Below are positions 1 through 9,001 of a DNA stretch of 64,000 nucleotides, one piece after another (positions within the stretch are counted from its first letter, which is position 1; every line of letters begins with the position of its first letter). Made by a program: the position numbers and the translations under genes. The notes under the pieces are model-generated. The model was given only the letters and a program-made list of their open reading frames with translations, did not search any database and was not told the DNA's origin. The DNA comes from an uncultured Sphingomonadaceae bacterium (lineage in GTDB: Bacteria; Pseudomonadota; Alphaproteobacteria; Sphingomonadales; Sphingomonadaceae), in the NCBI GenBank assembly GCA_947493215.1, contig CANLQE010000001.1, positions 2,357,404 through 2,421,403 on the forward strand, read 5' to 3'.

Positions 1-606
1 AAGATCGAACAGGCAACCTTCGATGCCGGCGGCGAAGTGATTGAAACGAGCGAAGCAATCATCGCCAAGCTATCCGGAAAATCCAATCCGCAATCGATTA
101 TCGGTATTTATGAAGACCACCCCACCCCACTGGCTGATCTCGACCGCAGCGAGGCCGACATCTGGCTGGTCGCGCAGGCGCTGCGCGATCCCGGCAATCT
201 GGGCACGATATTGCGCACCGGCGATGCAATTGGCGCCGGCGGATTGATCTTGATTGACGACTGCGTTGATCCTTTTTCGGTAGAAGCTGTCCGCGCCAGC
301 ATGGGGGCCATATTCACTCAGAAAATCGCGCAGGCACCCTGGGACGATTTTGTCGGATGGTTGCGTCACGGCGACGGCCAGTTGGTCGGAACCAGTCTCA
401 ACACGGACAAGGATTATCAGTCCATCCAATATGCGTCCCCAACTTTTCTGCTGGTCGGTAACGAAGCGCGAGGCCTGCCAGAAGAGTATGAAAGTGCTTG
501 CGACATATTGGTAAAAATGCCGATGATGGGCAAAGCGGACAGCCTGAACGCAGCCGTTGCAACTGCTGTTATGGGATATGAAGTGCTGAACCAACGCCGA
601 AATTAA
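1..606 (+). CDS. TrmH/SpoU-family RNA 2'-O-methyltransferase (5' truncated by window edge)
   Basis: The reading frame is open from base 1, so the start lies outside the window; an in-frame GTG at 37 is not the real start. The visible ~200 residues are the catalytic SPOUT domain. Motif 1 is RDPGNLGTILRTGDAIGA, motif 2 is LLVGNEARGLP, and motif 3 is near the C-terminus (MMGKADSLNAAVATAVMGYE). This trefoil-knot family transfers methyl from S-adenosylmethionine to a ribose 2'-OH of rRNA or tRNA in the cytoplasm. The N-terminal substrate-binding part, which would separate RlmB-like from TrmH-like members, is mostly missing, so the target RNA cannot be named. The family call is secure. Confidence 0.9.
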   Translation, partial: KIEQATFDAGGEVIETSEAIIAKLSGKSNPQSIIGIYEDHPTPLADLDRSEADIWLVAQALRDPGNLGTILRTGDAIGAGGLILIDDCVDPFSVEAVRASMGAIFTQKIAQAPWDDFVGWLRHGDGQLVGTSLNTDKDYQSIQYASPTFLLVGNEARGLPEEYESACDILVKMPMMGKADSLNAAVATAVMGYEVLNQRRN

Positions 607-660
607 CTAATGTTAGGTAATATTTCGTAATATGCTATCCTGTTTTCGGGAGAGAGAAAT

Positions 661-1071
661 ATGAAGAAAACAATATATATTTTACCAATATTGCCGCTGT
701 TATTTATGGCTTGTGGCGAAGCGCCTGAAAAAACGGCCGCAGAAGAAGAACAACTCACTGAATATAAGGCTTATGGCACAGAGCCGGGTTGGTCCGTGGA
801 GATCAAAGACGACATCATCGCCTATAGCTCGATGGAAGCCACAAATGATTTCAGCCTTCCGGTGCAGCGCTCAAAGAAAACGGCAACGGGTTGGGAAATT
901 AAGGGCTTTAGCGATCAACATAATATTACCGTCACCATCACGTCTGGCGAAAAATGCGATGATGGCATGAGCGATCGTGAATATGCCGACACTGTCAAAA
1001 TTTCTGTCAGTGAGGCCGGTCATAGAGAAGGTTGTGGTGGCGACATACTGTCTGGTCCGGAACCGACCTAG
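661..1071 (+). CDS. Small COG3650-like lipoprotein
   Basis: This 136-residue protein has a short basic N-terminus, a hydrophobic stretch and a lipobox (LFMAC, Cys18), so it is probably a lipid-anchored periplasmic protein. The mature part contains the pattern GTEPGWSVEI followed by a Cys-rich C-terminus (CDDGMSDREYADTV ... GCGG). This matches the COG3650 group of uncharacterised proteins often found fused to or beside META/HslJ-like domains. A purine-rich stretch (gggagagagaa) just before the ATG is a good ribosome binding site. It lies 54 bases after the methyltransferase and may be co-transcribed. No biochemical role is known. Confidence 0.75.
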   Translation: MKKTIYILPILPLLFMACGEAPEKTAAEEEQLTEYKAYGTEPGWSVEIKDDIIAYSSMEATNDFSLPVQRSKKTATGWEIKGFSDQHNITVTITSGEKCDDGMSDREYADTVKISVSEAGHREGCGGDILSGPEPT

Positions 1072-1081
1072 ATAGAAACGG

Positions 1082-2473
1082 CTATTCGGCCGCCTCATTC
1101 TTAACGTCCCGATCATCTTCGATCAGTGCGGCTTCGACTTCATTGGAATAGCGCGGCAGAGCTTCAATCTCTGCAACGGGCTCCAGATCTTTCTTGCCCG
1201 TCTCCACGTTAAGTTCCGCAAATTTTCGCCCTGTAGCCATGACATTCCGCTCGAAACTGCCAACAAATTTGTTGTAATTGCCGACCGCGCTACCGAGACC
1301 TGAACCCATGCGCTTGAGATGCTCTCCAGCTACCGCGAGGCGGTCATACATTTCCTTGCCCAGCTGCCCAATCTGCTTCGCTTCCGCTGCCATTTTCTCT
1401 TGCCGCCAGACACCTGCCACCGTGCGCGCAATCGCGACCAGATTAGTCGGGGTGGCAAGCAATACCTTTTTCTCAAAGGCATGATCCCACAGTGTAGGCT
1501 CATGCTCCAACGCGGCGGAGAGAAAATGCTCTCCGGGCACAAACATGATCACATAATCGGGCGCGTCTTCAAATTGATCCCAATAAGCCTTTTTCGACAA
1601 GCCATCGATATGCGCTTTCATCGAGTTACAATGGCGCGCCATTGCAAAGCTGCGCGCATCATCATCCTCGGCTTCAAAAGCATCCTGATAGTCATTGAGC
1701 GAGACTTTGGCATCGATGACCAGCTTGCGCCCGCCCGGTACACTGATCACAGCATCGGGGCGCAGGCGCCCTTCATCGGTGTCGATGCTCTGTTCCGTCA
1801 CGAAATCCGTATGTTCCGACAGGCCGCAGGTTTCGAGGACATTTTTAAGCTGTTGCTCACCCCAGCGGCCGCGTGATTTTGGCGCATTCCGCAAGCTGTT
1901 AACGAGCCGGGCGGCTTCCTGCTGTACCCTGTCCTGCCCCTGACGCACCTGTTCAATGGTAGCGGTAATCCCGGCATAGGATTCGGTTCGCTCCTTTTCG
2001 ATCTTCTTGATCGACTCTTCATATGTCGCCAGCCGTTGGTGCACCGGCTGGAGCAATTTTGCGATTTTCTCGCCGCCTTTTTCATTGGCTTGGTCAAAAC
2101 GCTGATCAGCGCGTTCAAGAAACTGGCGCTGCGCTGTTTCCAGCATTTTCGCACCGACTTCGGAAAATTGTGCGGAGAGCGATTCTTTCGCTTCAGCCAA
2201 TTGTTTTAACTGCTTTTCATGGTTGCGCGCGTCGGCTTCGAGAGATGCCAGAGATTGCCGCGCCTGATCCCGGTCATTGCGGATAGAGTCACGTTCAGTC
2301 CTTGCCAAGTCTCGCTCTCCCTGGACACCATCCAGCATAGATCGCAGAGAAGCTGCTGTTTCGTCTGCAGCCTTGCTAGATGCAGCCGCTGCACGTCCAC
2401 CGACAAACCAGCCTGCTCCCAATCCAATGATGAGGGTTACAATAGCTATAAGGAGAGCGACAATGGCGTCCAA
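1082..2473 (-). CDS. rmuC: DNA recombination protein RmuC
   Basis: The protein has 463 residues. An N-terminal membrane segment (about 5-25) is followed by a long alanine/glutamine-rich coiled coil (about 35-190) and then the RmuC domain (about 200-430), with RGRWGEQQLKNVLE, RPDAVISVPGG and VIDAKVSLNDY. The last of these is the PD-(D/E)XK-like nuclease core. RmuC limits inversions at short inverted repeats in E. coli and was later tied to phage restriction and fork processing. It ends in an acidic tail. It lies downstream of def on the same strand with about 75 bases between them. Confidence 0.93.
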   Translation of the reverse strand: MDAIVALLIAIVTLIIGLGAGWFVGGRAAAASSKAADETAASLRSMLDGVQGERDLARTERDSIRNDRDQARQSLASLEADARNHEKQLKQLAEAKESLSAQFSEVGAKMLETAQRQFLERADQRFDQANEKGGEKIAKLLQPVHQRLATYEESIKKIEKERTESYAGITATIEQVRQGQDRVQQEAARLVNSLRNAPKSRGRWGEQQLKNVLETCGLSEHTDFVTEQSIDTDEGRLRPDAVISVPGGRKLVIDAKVSLNDYQDAFEAEDDDARSFAMARHCNSMKAHIDGLSKKAYWDQFEDAPDYVIMFVPGEHFLSAALEHEPTLWDHAFEKKVLLATPTNLVAIARTVAGVWRQEKMAAEAKQIGQLGKEMYDRLAVAGEHLKRMGSGLGSAVGNYNKFVGSFERNVMATGRKFAELNVETGKKDLEPVAEIEALPRYSNEVEAALIEDDRDVKNEAAE

Positions 2474-2547
2474 AACAGGCCCTTTCAGTTGGAACGAAAC
2501 AAGAACCTAGGCCGGTCAGCCATTATAAGCAAGCCTGTAAGACGGGT

Positions 2548-3105
2548 TTAAGCGGCTTCTTTGCGCTGCTTCGCAAGCTTCTTGAGAACCATCTGCCGTT
2601 TCAGGCGGGAAAGATGGTCGATAAACAATATGCCTTCGAGATGATCCATCTCATGCTGCAAACAGGTGGCGAGCAGGCCATCCATCTGTTCTTCATATTG
2701 TTTGCCGGTTTCATCCTGCCAGCGTGCGGTAATCGCGGCGGGGCGTTCGACGTCGGCATATTGCTCCGGTACCGAGAGACAGCCTTCGCTGTAGACGTTT
2801 AAGTCCTCTGAAGGATCAAGAATCTCTGGATTAATGAACACCTTAGGATCACGCACTACGTCGTGATCATGGTCGCAATGCTCACCATGTTCGTGATCAT
2901 GTTCCTCCGGTTCCTGGAGATCAATCACCAATATCCGTTTGGGTACACCAACCTGGATCGCAGCAAGGCCGATGCCCGGCGCGTCATACATGGTTTCAAA
3001 CATATCTGCGATTAACGTTTTGAGCGCATCGTCAAACTCTGTAACTGGCTCTGAAACAGTTTTCAGACGCGGGTCGGGTACTTCAAGGATCGGTAAAATG
3101 GACAT
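2548..3105 (-). CDS. def: Peptide deformylase with a histidine-rich loop
   Basis: This 185-residue enzyme removes the formyl group from the N-terminal methionine of new proteins. All three family motifs are present: GIGLAAIQVG (45-53), EGCLSVP (107-113, metal-ligand Cys109) and QHEMDHLEGILF (150-161; His151 and His155 bind metal, Glu152 is catalytic). Between motifs 1 and 2, about residues 64-83 form an unusual acidic, histidine-rich insertion with seven His and one Cys. fmt, which acts at the opposite end of the formylation cycle, is about 4 kb away in the same conserved block. Confidence 0.96.
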   Translation of the reverse strand: MSILPILEVPDPRLKTVSEPVTEFDDALKTLIADMFETMYDAPGIGLAAIQVGVPKRILVIDLQEPEEHDHEHGEHCDHDHDVVRDPKVFINPEILDPSEDLNVYSEGCLSVPEQYADVERPAAITARWQDETGKQYEEQMDGLLATCLQHEMDHLEGILFIDHLSRLKRQMVLKKLAKQRKEAA

Positions 3106-3167
3106 GGGTCAAATTTAGGGATTGTACCGAGATTCGTCAACTAGTGACCGCGCTGCTTCGCGAACAA

Positions 3168-3204
3168 AGAAAAAGGGCCCACCAGATACTGGCGAGCCCT
3201 TTAA
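3168..3204 (-). terminator. Intrinsic terminator after TonB-dependent receptor
   Basis: Read on the minus strand this is a G/C-rich stem (aaagggctcgcc ... ggtgggcccttt) followed by T residues. It lies about 20 bases beyond the receptor stop codon. Confidence 0.75.
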
Positions 3205-3223
3205 ATTTTGCTGTTTACGGAAC

Positions 3224-6187
3224 TTAGAACCCGACTTTGGCACCTAGGCGGAAGACACGGCCCAATGGGTTACCGACAAACGGGTTGTAACCCAGCGGCA
3301 ACCGCGCCGCCGAGGCTTCTTCGTTCGTAAAGTTTTCGATCGAAAATTGCAGTTGCGCCTCAAAGGCACTGATCGGAAGTTCATAGGCTGCATGAAAGTC
3401 ATGCTGGGTATAGTTCGAGATATTCCGACCAAAGTTGGTATCGCCAAAACTTGTACTGGCGCACGGGTCAGGCAATGCCGGGCACCGCTCGTCGACAACG
3501 CCTGCGATATAAGTCGCTCCATAACGCAGGTTCAGGCCAGCTACATTATAGTTGATATAGGCATTGGCCCGCCATGGCGAGATGGTGCCTGGCGCCCTGT
3601 CCAGATTGGCCAGTCCAACAGCACCGAAACCGGGTCGCAAAAGGTTCCCATCCAAATTAAAGTCACCAATATCATATTTCAAGATATGGCTTGCATTGAC
3701 GCCGATCGAATAGACACCCGGTCCAATATCGGTGGTATAGCTAGCGGCGAAATCCAAACCAGATGTCTTAGTTTTCGGACCATTGACCCACTGCGTCAAA
3801 ATGCGCGAGATATTGGTGCCGTTTGTGGTGCCCTGAACACAGGCACCGCCATCAAATGTGATGAGAGACGAGAATGGATTGGAGCAATTGACTAAGCCGC
3901 CGGGGACAATATCTCCGTTAGCGTCAGTGACCGCGTTATTCGCGATAGCTTGCGCATCGGTTCTGGTGATTTCGTCTTTGAAATCGAAGCTCCAATAGTC
4001 AACCGAGAAGGTAAAGCCGCTAAAGTCGACAACCGCACCAATGTTATAGCTGAACGCTTTTTCCGGCCCCAGATTAGTCGGGTTACCAGCGATATCTACG
4101 GCCTTAAAATTTCCGTTTGCGGCACTAATTGCTGCGAGCGATGTCACCGCATTATTGGAGACCTGGGCGGCCAATGGTCCACGGAAGGTCGTACCAACCG
4201 ACCCGCGCAATACTAGCCAATCCGTTGGTTCCCAGCGAACTGCACCCTTGGGATTAAATGTTGAACCAATCGAACCACCATAATCTTCAAACCGGGCGGC
4301 TGCTGTGATTTCCAAAGTATCACTGATTGGAACAGCAACTTCAGCAAAAATGGCTTTGACATCTTGATCCAATCGTTCGGGTCGTGAACCGCCCAAGAAG
4401 ATGAAGGACCCGGCTCCGTCAAGACCTCCGCCAATACAGCTTTGATCACCCAAAATTACGCAAGGATTAAGATCCAAATTAGACTCAGAGCGCAAGGGCC
4501 GCGAGAGAAAATCAAGCTTGCGATACTGTGCGCCAGCGGCCCAACCAATATTGCCGCCACCAAGATCGATGCCCATTTCACCGGAGAAGATAAGGTCAAC
4601 AACAAGAGAATCTTCGGTTTCCTCAACACCGTTATCGATCTGCAAAAATTCGACCAGATCAGGCGAATTCTCATTACCCGGGACGTAGAAGGGATTAGTC
4701 AACCCCAGTGAAGGGTTTCCAGGTCCAGCATTTGCAAAGGGATTAAACCACTGACATCCACCTACTCCCGGAGTTCCGTTAACCGTGTCACAGTCAGCAC
4801 CGCCCAAGCCATTAAGCGCATCTTGCAAGCGAGAACCGACAATACCTGGAGAACTGCGGCGACGTTCATAATTAGCCCAAGTCACAGACAATTGACCGCG
4901 CAGTGTATCGGAAAAATCTTTTTCAAGTGTACCTGACAAACGGTATGCCTTGTTGTTCGCCGTCTGCCTTCCGGACCCCCTACCAGGGTCTGTCGGATTG
5001 CCAAGAAAGCCAAAAGGACGCCATAAAAATACACCAATAAACCCAGGAGTGTTCGCTAGGCCCGTCTGATCGACAAACGGTGCAACGCCAGGATTGTTGG
5101 GTGAAACAGAAAAGCCACCACCTAAACGGGCACCACCTGGTCCCTGAAGCGGCGGATAACCCGGTGACGTGCCAATGCGATCTAGATCAGTTTGGGCGTA
5201 AGTAAATTCGCCGTGGAACCGGAACGTATCGGATAAATCTATGTCGGCCTGGATATAGCCTTGATAGCGGTCTTCTTCCTCCACCAGATTATCGTTCGGT
5301 ATAAAGCTGAAACGACAAATAATTCCATCTTGAACACCACCGAGGTCATTGCAACCGCGATCAGGTTGAAAAAATAAGCCCGGTGCATTGGGGACAGGAA
5401 TTCCATTAGGTTCGTTTACAAAAAATGTGCCGGGTGTAGCCAATGCAGACCAAGCGGCGGGGTTTACATCATAAGGCTGGAACCCATAGGAACGGTCCGT
5501 CGACTCCAGTTCAGAGCGATGCTGCCAGCCAAAGCCGGCCATGATGTTCAGATCGCCGAAATTTTGCCCAACCAATATGGAAGCTGTATAATTTCCATCT
5601 GACCCTTTGATAAAGTCATAGTCGCCCTGCAGCTCAACGCCTTCAAAACCAGTTTTGGTAACAAAATTAGCCACACCGGCAATAGCATCGGAACCATAGG
5701 TCGCCGCTGCACCGTCTTTCAGAATTTCGACGCGGTCCAGAGCGAAAAGGGGAATGGAATTTGTATCACCAAAACCACCACCAACTGCGCCAGGTGCGGT
5801 CAGCGTCCGTCGACCATTGAACAATACCAATGTGCGGGTCGGCCCAAGGTTCCGTAAATTGATCGAACCAAAGCCTTGATTGGCCTGCGCGTCGGCAGAA
5901 AACTGGTTGGAATCACCAAGAACGCTTCCAACCTCGGGAAGGTCCTTAATAAACTCAAGCGGCGATGACACACCATTTTGGGCGAGATCCGCGCTGGTAT
6001 AGACATCCACAGGAACCGCTGCATCTTCGGGCGTACCGCGAATATAAGAACCGGTCACAACGATGACATTTTCAGCGTCTGTTTCTTCCTGTACATCTTG
6101 TGCATGAACCAGACCGGGGGTCATAGTCATTGCCAGCGTCAAGGCGCCTAGGGCGCATTTATTGCGTAAAATGGATTTCCTCATCAT
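3224..6187 (-). CDS. TonB-dependent outer-membrane receptor
   Basis: The 987-residue protein has a signal peptide ending near LVHAQ (about residue 29). A plug domain follows (TonB-box-like VIVVTGSYIRG, then INLRNLGPTRTLVLFNGRR), then a large beta barrel ending in an aromatic residue (GAKVGF) as BAM substrates do. Such receptors import siderophores, cobalamin, oligosaccharides or peptides using TonB energy. The plug with R-NLGPTRTLVLFNGRR is typical of the abundant sphingomonad/Caulobacter receptors of unknown ligand. No substrate genes flank it. It sits between def and recR, inside an otherwise conserved housekeeping block, and has its own terminator and a ~270-base upstream region. Confidence 0.93.
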   Translation of the reverse strand: MMRKSILRNKCALGALTLAMTMTPGLVHAQDVQEETDAENVIVVTGSYIRGTPEDAAVPVDVYTSADLAQNGVSSPLEFIKDLPEVGSVLGDSNQFSADAQANQGFGSINLRNLGPTRTLVLFNGRRTLTAPGAVGGGFGDTNSIPLFALDRVEILKDGAAATYGSDAIAGVANFVTKTGFEGVELQGDYDFIKGSDGNYTASILVGQNFGDLNIMAGFGWQHRSELESTDRSYGFQPYDVNPAAWSALATPGTFFVNEPNGIPVPNAPGLFFQPDRGCNDLGGVQDGIICRFSFIPNDNLVEEEDRYQGYIQADIDLSDTFRFHGEFTYAQTDLDRIGTSPGYPPLQGPGGARLGGGFSVSPNNPGVAPFVDQTGLANTPGFIGVFLWRPFGFLGNPTDPGRGSGRQTANNKAYRLSGTLEKDFSDTLRGQLSVTWANYERRRSSPGIVGSRLQDALNGLGGADCDTVNGTPGVGGCQWFNPFANAGPGNPSLGLTNPFYVPGNENSPDLVEFLQIDNGVEETEDSLVVDLIFSGEMGIDLGGGNIGWAAGAQYRKLDFLSRPLRSESNLDLNPCVILGDQSCIGGGLDGAGSFIFLGGSRPERLDQDVKAIFAEVAVPISDTLEITAAARFEDYGGSIGSTFNPKGAVRWEPTDWLVLRGSVGTTFRGPLAAQVSNNAVTSLAAISAANGNFKAVDIAGNPTNLGPEKAFSYNIGAVVDFSGFTFSVDYWSFDFKDEITRTDAQAIANNAVTDANGDIVPGGLVNCSNPFSSLITFDGGACVQGTTNGTNISRILTQWVNGPKTKTSGLDFAASYTTDIGPGVYSIGVNASHILKYDIGDFNLDGNLLRPGFGAVGLANLDRAPGTISPWRANAYINYNVAGLNLRYGATYIAGVVDERCPALPDPCASTSFGDTNFGRNISNYTQHDFHAAYELPISAFEAQLQFSIENFTNEEASAARLPLGYNPFVGNPLGRVFRLGAKVGF

Positions 6188-6459
6188 GCTCTCTCCTGGT
6201 TGTCAGTCTCTTTTTATATTATGGGGAGGACCGACTTATTATTATTATGTTGTGTAATGTGCTCCTAAGACTGTCGCTACGTCAAGGGCGTTTAATTAGC
6301 CGTTTAATTATTATGCAATAATCGCCGTGAATGCTTGCTTTTCCACATGATTAATCAAAACAAATCATCATTGAAGCGTCTAATTGTTGCCAGCAAGACA
6401 CAAGATAATTCCGAAATTCTGCTCAAATAGCATTCACGAGACTCGGATTTAAAGCGAGA

Positions 6460-7062
6460 TCAATCGCTATTGATCGGCCTTCGTGAGCGCAACGCCTGTG
6501 CTAACGTGCCTTCATCGAGATAATCCAGTTCACCGCCCACCGGAATCCCATGTGACAACTGACTGAGACGCAACGGGTATTCTTCAAGCCGTTCGGCAAT
6601 ATAATGCGCTGTTGTCTGTCCCTCTAGCGTCGCATTCATCGCCAGCACGACCTCATCAATACCGCCCCGCTCTACTCGCTTTATCAGCTTGTCGATCGCA
6701 ATATCTTCTGGCCGCACACCATCCAGCGCGGAGAGCCGTCCTCCCAGAACATGGAATTTTCCCGGGAATAGACGCGACTTATCGAGCGCCCACAGGTCCG
6801 ATACTTCCTCGACCACACAGAGTGATTTTTCGTCCCGTCGAGGGTCGTTGCAAATCTGGCAAGGATCCTGTGTATCAACATTGCCGCAAATCCCGCAGGT
6901 CACGAGATTGGCTTCCACTCTCTCCATAGCCGCCAATATAGGCTTCATGGTGGTTTCGGGTCGTTTGAGCAGATGCAACACCGCGCGCCGCGCCGAACGC
7001 GGGCCGAGCCCCGGAAGTTTAGATAGGGCTTGAACCAGATTTTCAATCTCTTGTGATGCCAT
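6460..7062 (-). CDS. recR: Recombination mediator RecR
   Basis: This is the 200-residue RecR with a helix-hairpin-helix region ([17 protein letters not shown]), a C4 zinc finger ([16 protein letters not shown]), a Toprim domain ([13 protein letters not shown] ... [18 protein letters not shown]) and a C-terminal Walker-B-like segment ([22 protein letters not shown]). With RecO and RecF it loads RecA onto gapped DNA. The frame extends 40 codons upstream, but the start chosen at 7062 has AAAGG spaced correctly and gives the normal family length. It is divergent from fmt. Confidence 0.96.
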   Translation of the reverse strand: MASQEIENLVQALSKLPGLGPRSARRAVLHLLKRPETTMKPILAAMERVEANLVTCGICGNVDTQDPCQICNDPRRDEKSLCVVEEVSDLWALDKSRLFPGKFHVLGGRLSALDGVRPEDIAIDKLIKRVERGGIDEVVLAMNATLEGQTTAHYIAERLEEYPLRLSQLSHGIPVGGELDYLDEGTLAQALRSRRPINSD

Positions 7063-7307
7063 GACGGAACCTTTAGGACGTTGGCGCGCGCGCTGACAAC
7101 AGAAAATGCCCGTACCGAATATCAAGACAAAATCATGCTGTCCTACAAGGGCCTGTTTCGTTAAGACGGCAGCATGATTCAATCCTGTGCAAAATTTAGA
7201 ACATTCAAAGCGTTACAGATGCATTCTCGTAGACCCAAAGCTCGGGTTTTAGGATTTGTGAACTGTGTGAACTTTGGAACCACTGATATACTACAGCAGG
7301 CTGGCTC

Positions 7308-8237
7308 ATGACTTTTGAAAACTCAAAAAAACTGCGCATTGCCTTCATGGGTACACCGGAATTTGCAGTTCCAGCCCTGCGGGCGCTGCACGCGGCGGGT
7401 CACGATATTGAGGCCGTCTATTCGCAACCGCCACGTCGGGCGGGACGCGGAAAGAAATTCACTCCTTCGCCTGTTCAGCAGGTTGCGGAGGAGTTGGGAA
7501 TAGATGTACGCGTTCCGGTTTCTTTGAAGACGGAAGAGGCACAGACGGAGTTCACGGCGCTCGATCTCGATGTAGCTGTTGTTGCTGCCTATGGTCTTAT
7601 TCTGCCGCAAGCGATATTGGACGCACCCAAAATAGGTTGTCTGAACATCCATGGCTCACTGCTACCGCGCTGGCGAGGGGCCGCACCTGTCCAGCGCGCC
7701 ATTTTGGCAGGCGATGAGGCAACTGGCATCACGATCATGCAGATGGAAGCGGGTCTAGATACCGGCCCAATGTTGCTTAAATCTCAAACGCCTGTGGGAG
7801 AGAAGACAGCTGGCGAACTGACCGACGAGTTGGCCCAGACCGGAGCAAAGTTGATGGTGCAATATCTGGCTTCAACCGAAAACTATCCGCCGGAAGTACA
7901 GGACGATGTGTTGGCGACCTATGCCAAGAAAATCACAAAGGAAGAGGCGCGTTTGGATTTCAGCCAGTCTGCAGCGAACGCGCTTCTTCAAATTCGAGCG
8001 TTCAACCCTGTACCGGGCGCGTTTTTTGAATATGATGGCGACCGCTATCGCATCCATTCTGCCGAAATTGTCAACGCTTCCGGTGAAGCCGGTACGCTGA
8101 TTGATGATCAAATGACAATTGCTTGCGGCGCTGGCGCGATCAAGCCCAATCTTCTTCAAAAGGCGGGGCGCCCTAAATTACCCCTTTCAAAGTTTCTCAA
8201 TGGTACCAAAATTCCAGTGGGCACCGTTTTACGATGA
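7308..8237 (+). CDS. fmt: Methionyl-tRNA formyltransferase
   Basis: This 309-residue enzyme formylates initiator Met-tRNA using 10-formyltetrahydrofolate. The N-terminal Rossmann-like domain starts [15 protein letters not shown]. The catalytic signature [21 protein letters not shown] carries the essential Asn and His. An OB-like C-terminal domain follows (about 210-305). The stop overlaps the truA start by four bases (ATGA), so the two genes are translationally coupled. Length is normal for the family. Confidence 0.97.
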   Translation: MTFENSKKLRIAFMGTPEFAVPALRALHAAGHDIEAVYSQPPRRAGRGKKFTPSPVQQVAEELGIDVRVPVSLKTEEAQTEFTALDLDVAVVAAYGLILPQAILDAPKIGCLNIHGSLLPRWRGAAPVQRAILAGDEATGITIMQMEAGLDTGPMLLKSQTPVGEKTAGELTDELAQTGAKLMVQYLASTENYPPEVQDDVLATYAKKITKEEARLDFSQSAANALLQIRAFNPVPGAFFEYDGDRYRIHSAEIVNASGEAGTLIDDQMTIACGAGAIKPNLLQKAGRPKLPLSKFLNGTKIPVGTVLR

Positions 8238-9001
8238 CCCGCTTCGCGCTTACCCTTGAATATGATGGTCGTCCGTTCATGGGCTGGCAGCATCAGGACC
8301 ATGGCCCCAGCGTCCAGCAAGCCGTTGAAGAGGCGATCAAAAGGATAACCCAGCAAGATATCCGCGTCTTCGCCGCTGGCCGGACCGATGCTGGCGTCCA
8401 CGCGCTTGGTATGCGGGCGCATTTTGATCTGGAGACAAAGCTAACACCTTTTCGGTTGATGGAGGGACTTAATGCCGGACTAAGGCCCCATCCGGTTGCT
8501 GTGCTCGCTATCGATATTGTTGACGACGAATGGCATGCGCGCTTTGCCTGTATTGGTCGGCGCTATGTCTACAAGATTACCAATCGTCGCGCGCCGTTGA
8601 CTTTGGACAAGGGGCAAAGCTGGCAAGTCGCACGACCGCTCGACGCCGGACTCATGCATGCCGCAGCTCAAGAACTGGTCGGCGAGCATGATTTTACCAC
8701 CTTTCGCTCTGCCCACTGTCAGGCACAAAGTCCGGTGAAAACGTTGGATAGCGTCACGATCACCCGCTTTGGCGAAGAGATTGAGGTAGAGGTGGCCGCA
8801 CGGTCCTTCCTCCATCATCAGGTGCGTTCAATGGTCGGTTGTTTAAAACTCGTAGGTGATGGCAAATGGACGCGCGATGATTTGCGCAGGGCGCTGGAGG
8901 CCAAAGACCGCGATGCACTGGGGTTTAACGCGCCGCCTGATGGGTTATATTTTGTCGATGCGATTTATCCGAAACCGGACGAAAAATCAGAGGCCAAATA
9001 A
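8234..9001 (+). CDS. truA: tRNA pseudouridine(38-40) synthase TruA
   Basis: The protein has 255 residues. It isomerises uridines 38-40 in the anticodon arm of many tRNAs. The catalytic aspartate lies in [13 protein letters not shown]. The C-terminal part has [14 protein letters not shown] and [13 protein letters not shown], which are typical of TruA. The ATG lies inside the fmt stop. The 3' end runs 15 bases into the end of the convergent amidotransferase gene. Confidence 0.97.
   Translation: MTRFALTLEYDGRPFMGWQHQDHGPSVQQAVEEAIKRITQQDIRVFAAGRTDAGVHALGMRAHFDLETKLTPFRLMEGLNAGLRPHPVAVLAIDIVDDEWHARFACIGRRYVYKITNRRAPLTLDKGQSWQVARPLDAGLMHAAAQELVGEHDFTTFRSAHCQAQSPVKTLDSVTITRFGEEIEVEVAARSFLHHQVRSMVGCLKLVGDGKWTRDDLRRALEAKDRDALGFNAPPDGLYFVDAIYPKPDEKSEAK

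Noticed and set aside
70-594. Long antisense frame over the RNA methyltransferase
   Set aside because: Shadow of the strongly supported SpoU-family coding frame on the other strand.
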